From an uncultured Winogradskyella sp. (GTDB taxonomy: Bacteria > Bacteroidota > Bacteroidia > Flavobacteriales > Flavobacteriaceae): a stretch of 64,000 nt of DNA. Each line of letters begins with the position of its first letter. Position 1 is the first letter of the stretch. The stretch lies in contig NZ_CANMIW010000007.1 of assembly GCF_947498005.1 (NCBI RefSeq), positions 1-64,000 of the forward strand, written 5' to 3'. The position numbers and the translations under genes were made by a program. The notes beneath the pieces are model-generated. The model ran no database searches and was not told where the DNA came from. It saw nothing but the letters and a program-made list of their open reading frames with translations. Below are positions 42,916 to 52,151 of the stretch, piece after piece.

Positions 42916-43896
42916 CTATTTCATTTGAGCGTTCATAAAAGATCTAATCTTTTCAATAATTGCATCCCCTTCTTCTTCTAATGCAAAATGGCCTGTATCA
43001 TATATATTATAATCAATATCTTCTACGTCTTTCTTAAAGGCTTTAGCACCACTTTCAGGAAAAAACGCATCATTTTTGCCCCAAACAATTAGTAATGGCG
43101 GTTGGTGATCTCTTAAATATTGTTGCCACTTGGGATACAATTTTACGTTATTCTGATAATCGTAAAACAAATCTAAATTTACAGCATGTGCATTGGGTCT
43201 AGACAATCTCAAGTAATCTAAGTTATAAGCATCAGGATCTACAGTCTCAATATCTCTTACACCATGTGTGTATTGCCATTTTAAACCTTCTAAAGAAAAA
43301 GCAGATAACAGGGCGTCTTCATTAGCTTTAGTTCTGTCTTTCCAAAGTGCTCTAATACCAGCCCAAGCTTCTCCTAAACCTTCCTCATAAGCATTACCAT
43401 TTTGATTAATTATAGCCGTAATACGCTCGGGATGGTCAGTCGCTAAACGAAATCCAATTGGCGCGCCATAATCTTGAATCATTATCGCATAAGAATTCAC
43501 ATGTAACTGCTCCAAAAAGGCATCGATTGTTTCAGCTATATGATCAAAAGTATACTTAAAAGTATTAGCATCGGGAAAATCACTATTACCAAAACCAGGA
43601 TAGTCCGGTGCTATTAAGTGATACGCATCAGAAAGTTGTGCCAATACTTTACGGTATTGATAAGAGGATGCCGGAAAACCATGTAATAACACAATGGTTG
43701 GGTTTTTAGGATTACCAGCTTCTCTATAAGCGATAGTGACACCATTAACCTCTAATGATTTGTATTTTACAGGTGCTGTTTTGCTAGTTTCTATTGTTGT
43801 TGAACCTTGAGACAAAGAATTCTCTTTTACAACGTCTTGGTCATTACACGAGACAAACAGTAACAATAGACTCCCTATTAATAAGAACTTTTTCAT
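42916..43896 (-). CDS. Alpha/beta-hydrolase lipoprotein (haloalkane dehalogenase/epoxide hydrolase-like), copy 1
   Basis: A 326-residue exported lipoprotein (lipobox LFVSC, Cys17). It has the same plan as the downstream copy: HGFPASS (72-78), nucleophile Asp142 in IQDYGAPIGFR, acid likely in VWGKNDAFF and His in TGHFALEE. Asp as nucleophile suggests attack on a C-halogen or epoxide carbon. The envelope location is unusual for this family, whose best-known members are mostly cytoplasmic. A terminator (43949-43979) separates it from the SDR gene upstream. Confidence 0.85.
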   Translation of the reverse strand: MKKFLLIGSLLLLFVSCNDQDVVKENSLSQGSTTIETSKTAPVKYKSLEVNGVTIAYREAGNPKNPTIVLLHGFPASSYQYRKVLAQLSDAYHLIAPDYPGFGNSDFPDANTFKYTFDHIAETIDAFLEQLHVNSYAIMIQDYGAPIGFRLATDHPERITAIINQNGNAYEEGLGEAWAGIRALWKDRTKANEDALLSAFSLEGLKWQYTHGVRDIETVDPDAYNLDYLRLSRPNAHAVNLDLFYDYQNNVKLYPKWQQYLRDHQPPLLIVWGKNDAFFPESGAKAFKKDVEDIDYNIYDTGHFALEEEGDAIIEKIRSFMNAQMK

Positions 43897-43948
43897 AGTT
43901 AAATTTTATTTAATGCATCAAGATTTTGTGACACTTGTAATACAGAAA

Positions 43949-43979
43949 AGCCATAACCAAAGCAACTGTAGTTATGGCT
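43949..43979 (-). terminator. Terminator after the SDR gene
   Basis: AGCCATAAC / GTTATGGCT stem, 9 bp, with a 13-nt loop, located 23 bp past the SDR stop. Confidence 0.75.
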
Positions 43980-44001
43980 CTTTACTTATAATTTTTAGTT
44001 T

Positions 44002-44748
44002 TTAGTTTCTTCCAGCCATAACACCACCATCGGTATCCCAAATAGCACCTGTTACCCAAGCGGCTTTATCTGATAATAAAAAGACAATGCTATGCGCAAT
44101 ATCCTCAGACTCTCCAAAACGACCTATAGGATGAAAACCGTTAAAGCCAACTAAAGCTTCTTTAGCTGCTGCTTCACCACCAAAAACGCCATGATAAACT
44201 GGTGTGTTTACTAAAGCTGGAGACACCGCATTAACACGAATGTTATCCTCGGCCAACTCCATCGCTAAATGCTGTGTTAGAGAATGTAAACCTGCTTTTT
44301 GCATAGAATATGCAGATGACGGCGTCGCTTTTACCGCTTGTTTTGCCCACATGGATCCTACATTAACGATAGATCCACCTTTGGTGGCTTTCATTTTTTT
44401 AGCCGCACTTTGGGTTAAGAAGAAAAAACCTCTGTTTAAATCTAAATACGAATTGTAATCTTCCATCGTATGATCTAAGAATGGCTTAGGGCCAAAAATT
44501 CCCGATGCGTTTACTAAGTAGTCTAAATTATCTAAGCCATCTATTTCAGCCACTAAAGCATCGACGTCTGTGGTATTAGAAATATTGGCCGTATGTTTTA
44601 CCAGGTTTGGTGCATCAGCCACTTTTGCTGTATTTCTACCTACAATATGTACAGTTGCTCCTCCTTCTAAAAGTGCATTTGTCGTTGCTGCACCTATTCC
44701 ACTTGTTCCGCCTATAACTAAGGCAACTTTGTTTTCAAATTCTTTCAT
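44002..44748 (-). CDS. Short-chain dehydrogenase/reductase (SDR)
   Basis: A 248-residue NAD(P)-dependent oxidoreductase. The cofactor motif is GGTSGIG (13-19), NASG sits at 80-83, and the catalytic triad is S132 (VGSMW), Y147 and K151 (YSMQK). The C-terminal [13 protein letters not shown] is typical of the family. The substrate is unknown. It is transcribed from a promoter overlapping a palindrome (44777-44794) that is repeated at the tetR promoter, so TetR very likely controls it. Confidence 0.88.
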   Translation of the reverse strand: MKEFENKVALVIGGTSGIGAATTNALLEGGATVHIVGRNTAKVADAPNLVKHTANISNTTDVDALVAEIDGLDNLDYLVNASGIFGPKPFLDHTMEDYNSYLDLNRGFFFLTQSAAKKMKATKGGSIVNVGSMWAKQAVKATPSSAYSMQKAGLHSLTQHLAMELAEDNIRVNAVSPALVNTPVYHGVFGGEAAAKEALVGFNGFHPIGRFGESEDIAHSIVFLLSDKAAWVTGAIWDTDGGVMAGRN

Positions 44749-44776
44749 TTTATTTTTTTATTTAAGTGTTAAAATT

Positions 44777-44794
44777 AGACAGACAAGTCTGTCT
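44777..44794. promoter_or_regulatory. TetR operator at the SDR promoter
   Basis: AGACAGAC-AA-GTCTGTCT, an 8-bp inverted repeat with 2-bp centre. It overlaps the upstream side of a -7-like TAATTTTA (complement at 44770-44777). The core AGACAAGTCTGTCT matches that of the site at 45404-45423. Confidence 0.75.
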
Positions 44795-44812
44795 TTGTTT
44801 GTGTAAATTTTT

Positions 44813-45376
44813 TTAGGTTATTATTTTTTCACATAAATTTTTAGACTCCACAATAGGCCAGTCTTCTTGATGTAGGTGGCTCTCTCCTACTGCACTTTCG
44901 TACAGTAAATAAATTTGCCTAGCTAGAGAATTGACTTGCGCGCTTTTAACGGTTTCTAAATTATTCGTAATCAGTTTAGCAATAAGTACTATAAAATCGT
45001 TTTTTTGAGATTGAATTTCATTTCTAATACTCTCGTTATCTTTAGGAATTTCTGAAACCGTTTTTATACACCAACAGCCATTAAAATCTTTATCTTGATA
45101 AAACAATTGCAAGAAATCAAATATTGCCAAAATCTGGGCTTTCCCCTTCGGTTTTGACGTCGTAAACACTTCAAAATCTTTTAGAAAATTGATATTCTTA
45201 TGCTGAAGATAAGCCAAACAAATCTCCTCTTTGGATTTAAAATGATTGTAAAGGGTTGCCTTAGCAATGCCCGCTTCTGCTATAATTTGATTGATACCTG
45301 TAGAATTATACCCATTCTTATAAAATAAAAATGAGGCCGTTTCTGTAATTCTATCTTTGACTTCGGCATGTTTCAT
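44813..45376 (-). CDS. TetR/AcrR-family repressor
   Basis: A 187-residue regulator. The N-terminal helix-turn-helix reads SFLFYKNGYNSTGINQIIAE, GIAKATLYNHFKSKEEIC. The C-terminal ligand domain resembles the TetR_C branch with KTVSEIPKDNESIRNEIQSQ. It lies just upstream of, and in the same direction as, the SDR gene. The 64-bp gap between them contains the operator at 44777. A second copy lies at its own promoter, so it is autoregulated. The inducing ligand may be the SDR substrate (inference). Confidence 0.9.
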   Translation of the reverse strand: MKHAEVKDRITETASFLFYKNGYNSTGINQIIAEAGIAKATLYNHFKSKEEICLAYLQHKNINFLKDFEVFTTSKPKGKAQILAIFDFLQLFYQDKDFNGCWCIKTVSEIPKDNESIRNEIQSQKNDFIVLIAKLITNNLETVKSAQVNSLARQIYLLYESAVGESHLHQEDWPIVESKNLCEKIIT

Positions 45377-45403
45377 GATGCAAATATATACAATATTTTT
45401 AAA

Positions 45404-45423
45404 AACAGACAGGTCTGTCTGTT
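45404..45423. promoter_or_regulatory. TetR operator at the tetR promoter
   Basis: AACAGACAGGTCTGTCTGTT, an imperfect palindrome containing AGACAGGTCTGTCT. It lies 15 bp upstream of a perfect -7 TATATTTG (complement at 45381-45388). Confidence 0.75.
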
Positions 45424-45485
45424 TTTATTTGTATTACAATAAAAATAGATGATAAATGACCTCAATTAGAAGTAAGAGGAAAAAT

Positions 45486-48400
45486 TTAATTCAACTTATA
45501 AACAACATCATGTTCCTTTAAACCATTTAACAATTCCTGAGAAATCTTAATTTTATTCTTCCGGCTTGGCATTACAACTTTTATTTTTTCAGCATTATCA
45601 TAAACAATAAAATTTAAGGTTTGATTACCTTCATGAAATTTAATTAAATCGTACAGTACAGAAATGGTGTTGGTTTCTAAATCCCTAATGTTAATTTGAA
45701 TAGATAACTTTTTAGCATAAGTATCCATAACATCATGTAACAACTGGAAACTATTAAACTGAATTCTTGGATCACCTTTTTTACCTGTATCTCTGTTTAC
45801 CCAACCTTCGCGAACAAAAGCGCGTACATACACAAATGAGTTAATGACAAAAAAGTGTCTAAACTTTAGATAATCTTCACCAAATATGCGGAATTCATGA
45901 CTGTCCGTATAATCCTCTATTGTAAAAATAGCCCAACCTTTGCCTTGCTTGCTTACACGATGCTGCACATCAGTGACCACGCCTCCAAAAGTTACTTCTT
46001 TATTAACTATAGCTTCCAAGTTACTAAAATGCGCAACCACTCCGTTACAAAAGGTTTTCATTTCAGTTGAAAAATCATCTAATGGATGCCCAGAAATGTA
46101 AATACCAACTACTTCTCTTTCGCGAGATAATTTTTCCATGGTGCCCCAATCTTCACAAGGTGGAACCACTGGTTCTGCTATTTGGACATCACTAGCTTCA
46201 CCAAATAAACTTACTTGAGCAGAATTTTCATTTTCTTGATGTTTAGCACCATATTTTACAGCCTTTTCTAAAAAGGTAATTCCATCACCTTCGTGTGCAA
46301 AATATTGTGCTCTATGCGTTTCTGGCCAACAATCAAATCCACCTGCATTTGCTAAACCTTCAAAGGCTTTTTTATTGGCTGCACGTAAATCTATACGTTT
46401 TGCTAAATCGAAAATAGATTTGTAATGTCCATCTTCTTTTCTATTATCTACAATGGTTTGCACTGCACCATGACCAACACCTTTAATGGCTCCCATTCCA
46501 AAACGAACCGCATTATCTTTATTTACCGAAAACTTATAAAAACTTTCATTAACACTTGGACCTAAAACTGGTAATCTCATCCGCTTACATTCTTCCATAA
46601 AGAAGGTAACGGATTTAATATCATTCATGTTATTAGATAAAACTGCAGCCATATATTCTGCAGGATAGTGTGCTTTTAAGTAGGCCGTTTGGTAGGCAAT
46701 CCAAGCATAGCATGTTGAGTGCGATTTATTAAAGGCGTAACTTGCAAAGGCTTCCCAATCTTTCCAGATTTTTTCTAATTTTTTAGCATCTAGACCTTTC
46801 GCGCTTGCTTGCTCTATAAATTTTGGTTTCATTTTGTCCAAAACCGCAATCTGCTTTTTACCCATTGCTTTTCTCAAAACATCGGCTTCACCTTTGGTAA
46901 AATCTGCTAATTTTTGAGACAAAAGCATTACTTGCTCTTGGTAAACGGTAATACCATAAGTTTCTTTAAGGTACTCTTCCATTTCTGGCAAATCGTATAC
47001 AATCTCTTCATCACCATGTTTACGCGCAATAAAACTTGGAATATATTCCATTGGACCAGGACGATACAAGGCATTCATGGCAATTAAATCATCAAAAACC
47101 GTTGGTTTAAGATTCTTCATGTGTTTTTGCATTCCTGGCGATTCATACTGAAACACACCAACCGTTTCTCCACGTTGGAATAACTCGTAGGTTTTTACAT
47201 CATCTAGCGGAAAATTTTCTGGGTCGAGCAAAATATCGTGCTTTGCTTTTACAATCTTAACCGTATCTTTAATTAAAGTTAAGGTTTTTAGACCCAAGAA
47301 ATCCATCTTCAATAAACCTGCATCTTCAACGACAGAATTATCAAATTGAGTGACATATAAATCGGAATCTTTTGCCAATGACACCGGAACATAATTGGTA
47401 ATATCACCTGGAGTAATAATTACTCCACAGGCATGAATACCAGTATTTCTTACCGAACCCTCTAAAATTCTGGCTTGGTTAATGGTTTCGGCTTGTAAGT
47501 CGTCACCATCTGAAATATTTAATAATTCATTAATTTTTTCTAAATCCTCAGCCCTAAATTTTTTAGCGAGTTCCTTTTCATCTAAACCAAAAATCTTTCC
47601 GAGTTTAGACATTAAAGGAATTAATTTAGCAATATGATCCGCTTCATTTAATGGCAAATCTAAAACTCTGGCTGTATCTCTAATAGATGATTTAGCTGCC
47701 ATGGTGCCGTAAGTAATAATCTGCGCTACTTGGTTGGCACCATATTTTTCAATTACATAATCCATAACACGACCACGACCTTCATCATCAAAATCGATAT
47801 CGATATCTGGCATACTTACACGATCCGGATTTAAGAAACGCTCAAAAAGTAAATCGTATTTAATTGGATCTATATTGGTAATCCATAAACAATAAGCCAC
47901 TACAGAACCTGCTGCAGAACCACGACCAGGACCAACGGAAACATCCATATTTCTGGCTTCGCGAATAAAATCTTCAACAATCAGAAAGTAACCAGGATAA
48001 CCTGTTTTTTCAATAACAGCCAATTCAAAATCTAAACGTTCTTCAATTTCTGGTGTAATGTCGCCATATCGAATTTTAGCGCCTTTGTATGTTAAGTGTC
48101 TTAAGAAAGCATTTTCACCACGCTTTCCGTTATCTGCTAAATCTTCTTCAAACTTAAATTCCTCAGGAATATCAAAAGCAGGTAATAATACATCTCTTGC
48201 TAACTCGTAAGGTTCAATTTTATCAACAACCTCTTGAATGTTTACAATCGCTTCAGGCACATCTTTAAACAAGGCCTTCATTTCTTCAGACGACTTAAAA
48301 TAATATTCCTGATTAGGTAAACCATAACGATAACCACGTCCGCGACCAATTGGTGTGGCTTGCTTTTCTCCATCTTTTACACAGAGTAAAATATCGTGCG

Positions 48401-49871
48401 CATTGGCATTTTCTTGGTCAACATAGTAGGTGTTATTTGTGGCAACCAACTTAACATCGTGCTTTTTTGAAAACTGAATCAACACAGGATTTACACGATT
48501 TTCATCCTCCTGATTGTGACGCATTATTTCTAAATATAAATCGTCACCAAATGTTTCTTTCCACCACAATAATGCTTCTTCGGCTTGGTTCTCACCAACA
48601 TTTAAGACCTTACTTGGTACTTCTCCATAAAGATTTCCTGTTAAGCAAATTAAGTCTTCCTTATATTGTTCTATAAGTTTTCTATCTATTCTTGGTACAT
48701 AATAAAAACCATCTGTAAAAGCGGCAGACGATAATTTAGCCAAATTGTGATAGCCCTTTTTATTTTTAGCCATTAACACAATTTGGTAGCCATTGTCTTT
48801 TCTTGTTTTATCTGCATGATTTTCGCACACAAAAAACTCACAACCAATAATTGGTTTTATGATTTTACCTTTCTTTTCTAAACCCGCTTCTTCTGCCTCT
48901 TTATGCTGTGCTTTTACTTTTTTATTATGTCCAGAAACTGCACTAACAAAGTGAAAAGCGCCCATCATATTTCCATGATCCGTCATCGCAACAGCTGGCA
49001 TATTTTCTCTAGCTGCAGCAGCTACTAAATCCTTAACACTAATAGTAGATTGAAGAATGGAATACTGCGAATGGTTATGCAAATGCGCAAAATCTACATC
49101 CTTTATTTGCGATGCTGCTTCTTTATCTACAACAATTGGTGTAGCTTCAGATTGCTCTTTTTGAAGGCGTGCGTTAATTTTTGCACTTGCCTTCTTTAAA
49201 TTTATATGTTTTAAGTTGATGAGCTGAATCTCCGCAGGATTCTCTTGTGTATATTTTTCAAAATATTCTGGCTCAACATCTAATTGCTCTTTAGTGTATT
49301 GCTTACGTCTTATTAACTCTAAAAAACAACGTGTAGTCGCTTCAACATCGGCAGTTGCATTGTGCGCTTCTGCAAATGGCTGATTAAATAAATACTCATG
49401 TAATTCCGTTAAAGTTGGTAATTTAAACTTTCCGTATCGTCCACCTGGCAACTGACATAGTTCTGCTGTATGTTCTGTACAGGTATCTAAAACTGGTAAT
49501 TCTTGGAGTGGATTTGTAACGTCTTCACGTACAAATTCGGCTCCCATAATATTTAAATCGAACTTTACATTCTGTCCAACAACAAATTTGGTTTTTGATA
49601 AAGCAATATTGAATTTCTCTAATACTTCTGCCAATGGAACACCTTGCTCTTGGGCTAGTTCAGTTGAAATGCCATGGATTTTCTCAGCATCATACGGAAT
49701 ATTAAATCCTTCTGGCTGTACCAAATAGTCTTGGTGCTCAATACAGTTTCCCATACCATCATGCAATTGCCATGCAATTTGGATACATCTTGGCCAATTA
49801 TCCGTATCTGTAATTGGTGCATCCCAACGTTTTGGTAATCCTGTGGTTTCTGTATCGAATATTAAGTACAT
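45486..49871 (-). CDS. dnaE: DNA polymerase III alpha subunit with fused 3'-5' exonuclease
   Basis: A 1461-residue replicative polymerase. Residues 1-185 are a DnaQ-like exonuclease: D6/E8 in FDTETTGLP, then HNATADVEATT. A linker leads to the PHP domain at about 260 (FAHLHNHSQYSILQ). The polymerase core carries PDIDIDFDDEGRG near 690 with catalytic aspartates, and GRGSAAGSVVAYCL just before. Helix-hairpin-helix and OB-fold regions complete the C-terminal part. Typical E. coli DnaE is about 1160 residues with a separate DnaQ; the fused, longer form is known in Bacteroidota. Cytoplasmic, essential. Confidence 0.95.
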   Translation of the reverse strand: MYLIFDTETTGLPKRWDAPITDTDNWPRCIQIAWQLHDGMGNCIEHQDYLVQPEGFNIPYDAEKIHGISTELAQEQGVPLAEVLEKFNIALSKTKFVVGQNVKFDLNIMGAEFVREDVTNPLQELPVLDTCTEHTAELCQLPGGRYGKFKLPTLTELHEYLFNQPFAEAHNATADVEATTRCFLELIRRKQYTKEQLDVEPEYFEKYTQENPAEIQLINLKHINLKKASAKINARLQKEQSEATPIVVDKEAASQIKDVDFAHLHNHSQYSILQSTISVKDLVAAAARENMPAVAMTDHGNMMGAFHFVSAVSGHNKKVKAQHKEAEEAGLEKKGKIIKPIIGCEFFVCENHADKTRKDNGYQIVLMAKNKKGYHNLAKLSSAAFTDGFYYVPRIDRKLIEQYKEDLICLTGNLYGEVPSKVLNVGENQAEEALLWWKETFGDDLYLEIMRHNQEDENRVNPVLIQFSKKHDVKLVATNNTYYVDQENANAHDILLCVKDGEKQATPIGRGRGYRYGLPNQEYYFKSSEEMKALFKDVPEAIVNIQEVVDKIEPYELARDVLLPAFDIPEEFKFEEDLADNGKRGENAFLRHLTYKGAKIRYGDITPEIEERLDFELAVIEKTGYPGYFLIVEDFIREARNMDVSVGPGRGSAAGSVVAYCLWITNIDPIKYDLLFERFLNPDRVSMPDIDIDFDDEGRGRVMDYVIEKYGANQVAQIITYGTMAAKSSIRDTARVLDLPLNEADHIAKLIPLMSKLGKIFGLDEKELAKKFRAEDLEKINELLNISDGDDLQAETINQARILEGSVRNTGIHACGVIITPGDITNYVPVSLAKDSDLYVTQFDNSVVEDAGLLKMDFLGLKTLTLIKDTVKIVKAKHDILLDPENFPLDDVKTYELFQRGETVGVFQYESPGMQKHMKNLKPTVFDDLIAMNALYRPGPMEYIPSFIARKHGDEEIVYDLPEMEEYLKETYGITVYQEQVMLLSQKLADFTKGEADVLRKAMGKKQIAVLDKMKPKFIEQASAKGLDAKKLEKIWKDWEAFASYAFNKSHSTCYAWIAYQTAYLKAHYPAEYMAAVLSNNMNDIKSVTFFMEECKRMRLPVLGPSVNESFYKFSVNKDNAVRFGMGAIKGVGHGAVQTIVDNRKEDGHYKSIFDLAKRIDLRAANKKAFEGLANAGGFDCWPETHRAQYFAHEGDGITFLEKAVKYGAKHQENENSAQVSLFGEASDVQIAEPVVPPCEDWGTMEKLSREREVVGIYISGHPLDDFSTEMKTFCNGVVAHFSNLEAIVNKEVTFGGVVTDVQHRVSKQGKGWAIFTIEDYTDSHEFRIFGEDYLKFRHFFVINSFVYVRAFVREGWVNRDTGKKGDPRIQFNSFQLLHDVMDTYAKKLSIQINIRDLETNTISVLYDLIKFHEGNQTLNFIVYDNAEKIKVVMPSRKNKIKISQELLNGLKEHDVVYKLN

Positions 49872-50027
49872 ATTGTAGCGTTCAAAAAAATTATGGTTTT
49901 AAGCTTTATAACAAGCTATAAACCAAGTACTGAAGCACGTTCAGCATCTCAAAATAAAATAGCATATAAAATTACATAGAATTTCAACTTATCTGCAATG
50001 AATTTATAAAGAGTTTTAAACATAAAA

Positions 50028-50053
50028 AAAGCCAGCTCTTAGAGCTGACTTCT
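50028..50053 (-). terminator. Terminator after the DUF2383 gene
   Basis: CAGCTCT / AGAGCTG stem with near-complementary flanks and a seven-T run on the minus strand. Confidence 0.7.
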
Positions 50054-50072
50054 TTATTAAATTTAATGCTTA

Positions 50073-50537
50073 TTAAGACACTAATTCCTCGTGGACTTTT
50101 TCGGTATTAATAGCGGCTTGAATTGCATTTTTATGCTTAATTAATAAGCTATCGATAGATGGTGGTAAATGTCGTTCTTGTAACAAATCATTATACTCAT
50201 CTAAACTTGCTTCTTCGCCTCTAATAGCCTCTTCTAAAATGGACTCTTCATTATTAGAACTGAAAGTAGATTTTAAACTCATCCAATTACGGTGTAAAGT
50301 TCCTTTTAAGCTACCTGTTTCTTCTGGTATTTCTCCATACCTTAATATTTCTAACCTTAATTCTTTAGCGAAATCACTTCGTTCTGAAGCTCTACGTTTA
50401 AAATACATCTTCAATCGGTCGCTATCTACATTATCAATAGCGTTGAGATATCCTTTTTCGGCATCGTAATTTTTAATTAATAATTCGTTTAACTTATTTG
50501 AAATTTCTTCTGAATACTTCATTCTATCTTTTATCAT
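50073..50537 (-). CDS. PA2169/DUF2383-family four-helix-bundle protein
   Basis: A 154-residue all-helical protein. SEEISNKLNELLIKNYDAEKG, FAKELRLEILRYGEIPEETG, SLKGTLHRNWMSLKS and ILEEAIRGEEASLDEYNDLL match the DUF2383 family, a ferritin-like four-helix fold with the metal site not clearly kept. Members are often induced by stress. A start 15 bp downstream (MKYSEEI) is equally likely by family comparison. Confidence 0.8.
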   Translation of the reverse strand: MIKDRMKYSEEISNKLNELLIKNYDAEKGYLNAIDNVDSDRLKMYFKRRASERSDFAKELRLEILRYGEIPEETGSLKGTLHRNWMSLKSTFSSNNEESILEEAIRGEEASLDEYNDLLQERHLPPSIDSLLIKHKNAIQAAINTEKVHEELVS

Positions 50538-50666
50538 TTTAATTTCAATACCATTATTTTTTGATGCGTATTGTTTAACATCTAGTTATTCCAATATAAC
50601 CATCATATAAGCCTACAACAAATGAATTAACATCTTTAACAAAGGTTTGATAAGTCTTTAACAAAA

Positions 50667-50698
50667 AAAAAGCGCTACTCCTAGAAGTAACGCTTTTT
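50667..50698 (-). terminator. Terminator after the TSP3-repeat lipoprotein
   Basis: AAAAAGCG-C-TACT / AGTA-A-CGCTTTTT stem with one mismatch and T runs, just after the stop at 50718. Confidence 0.7.
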
Positions 50699-50717
50699 AA
50701 ATATGTCTAAAGTGTAT

Positions 50718-51938
50718 TTATGCTTGTAAATAGTCTGGTACACCATCGCCATTTGTATCTGTAGCATCGTCTGGATTACCGTCTGCATTAGGATCTGGAT
50801 TCTCATTGATAGTCAATATGCCATCGCCATCATCATCGTTATCTAAATAATCCACATCGCCATCACCATCTGTGTCTGCCGGATTTCCATCGACGTCAAC
50901 AGCTTCATATTGCGTTAAGACACCGTCACCATCATCATCATTGTCTAAATAATTTGGTATTCCATCGCCATCTGTATCGTCATCTTCAAAATCATCGTTA
51001 CCATTGAAATCTTCAAATACATTTGGTATTCCATCACCATCATCGTCACCACAATCTAAAGCATCAATTTTTCCTTGAATACTACCATCTTCATCTCCAC
51101 AAAATTCAATTTGTTCTAATAAATATAGTTCGTATTGTGCACACTTCTCGTTATAGTTACCAATTGTAGCATTTGCGTATTGGGTATTTGCTTCTTCTAC
51201 ATTTGAGGTAGCATGATCACAAGTAATTGTACAATCACCTAAATCATCTATTTGAGCTTGTATCAAATTATTTTGGTCACCACAATAGCTTTGTTGGCTA
51301 ATTAATGCTTCAGTATAAGAATTACAAGCAGCAGAATAAGCATCACTTGAAATAAATTCTAAACTAGAAGCAGTTGTAGCTTCAAATGCTAAAAGAGCAG
51401 CATCTACCGTAACCTGAATATCGTCACATGTAATTGGATTGGTTGGTATTTCACCAGATACTAAAGGAACTTTGTAAAAAATACCGTTTGTAAAGCCTAC
51501 GGAGTTTAATCCATCTTCATCAAAAGCCAAAAACTTATAAGATCCTGTAAACGTTTTATTTACTAAATCAATATCACTTATATAAATCTCGCCAAGCTCT
51601 GGATATATTGAAACACTTTCATCTGGTCTATTATTAGTAGAGTAAATGGTTCCGAAAGCATCTTCATACTGTGCTTCAATAGCATCTACATCTCCGACCA
51701 CAAAAGGCGCATTCTCAGAAGTTTCTACAACTGAAGGAACAGTTAACCTAACTACTTCATAATTATTAGTACCAGTTATTGTTAAAAATCCATTAGATTC
51801 TATACTAGCTGAAAAAGCACTAGCTCTCCACAATGCATTTTCGCGATCACCTTGAAATGCAGGCGAATTAAATTGCACTTCGTCACCACAACTAAAGACA
51901 GTTAAAAAAACAAGAGATAGGAGGATTAGTTTCTTCAT
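50718..51938 (-). CDS. Lipoprotein with calcium-binding TSP3-like repeats
   Basis: A 406-residue lipoprotein (lipobox TVFSC, Cys17). The N-terminal half is a beta-rich domain (about 30-165). A Cys-containing helical middle (about 165-295) has a repeated pattern TCDD/SYCGDQ...IQAQIDDLGDC and QIEFCGDEDGSIQGKIDALDC. The last about 110 residues are thrombospondin type 3-like repeats (DDDGDGIPN, DTDGDGIPN, DNDDDGDGVL), which bind Ca2+ and rigidify surface proteins. Function unknown, probably surface-exposed. Confidence 0.82.
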   Translation of the reverse strand: MKKLILLSLVFLTVFSCGDEVQFNSPAFQGDRENALWRASAFSASIESNGFLTITGTNNYEVVRLTVPSVVETSENAPFVVGDVDAIEAQYEDAFGTIYSTNNRPDESVSIYPELGEIYISDIDLVNKTFTGSYKFLAFDEDGLNSVGFTNGIFYKVPLVSGEIPTNPITCDDIQVTVDAALLAFEATTASSLEFISSDAYSAACNSYTEALISQQSYCGDQNNLIQAQIDDLGDCTITCDHATSNVEEANTQYANATIGNYNEKCAQYELYLLEQIEFCGDEDGSIQGKIDALDCGDDDGDGIPNVFEDFNGNDDFEDDDTDGDGIPNYLDNDDDGDGVLTQYEAVDVDGNPADTDGDGDVDYLDNDDDGDGILTINENPDPNADGNPDDATDTNGDGVPDYLQA

Positions 51939-52028
51939 GTGTAAATTGGTCTTTTATCTTTGTCTCATATAACGAAACAAGAGTCCCAAAAGTATAATAA
52001 TTTTTTATATTGAGCATAACTAGATTTT

Positions 52029-52063
52029 TTCTTTTAGTTAAAAAGAGGTTCTTTTAGTTAAAA
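52029..52063. repeat. 15-bp direct repeat upstream of the rpsP promoter
   Basis: TTCTTTTAGTTAAAA at 52029-52043 and 52049-52063, 20-bp period, ending 13 bp upstream of the -33 box. It could be a binding site or an A/T-rich UP-like element. Confidence 0.5.
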
Positions 52064-52075
52064 TGTATTTAATAC

Positions 52076-52105
52076 ATTGAGTTTCCTAAAATTATAGTAT
52101 CTTTG
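52076..52105 (+). promoter_or_regulatory. rpsP promoter
   Basis: ATTG at 52076-52079 (-33), 18-bp spacer, TATCTTTG at 52098-52105 (-7): a close match to the Bacteroidota consensus. The expected start is near 52112, giving a leader of about 40 nt before rpsP. Confidence 0.85.
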
Positions 52106-52151
52106 CGCCCTCATTAATAACAGAGGTCGAGAACCTCACTAATTAATTATT

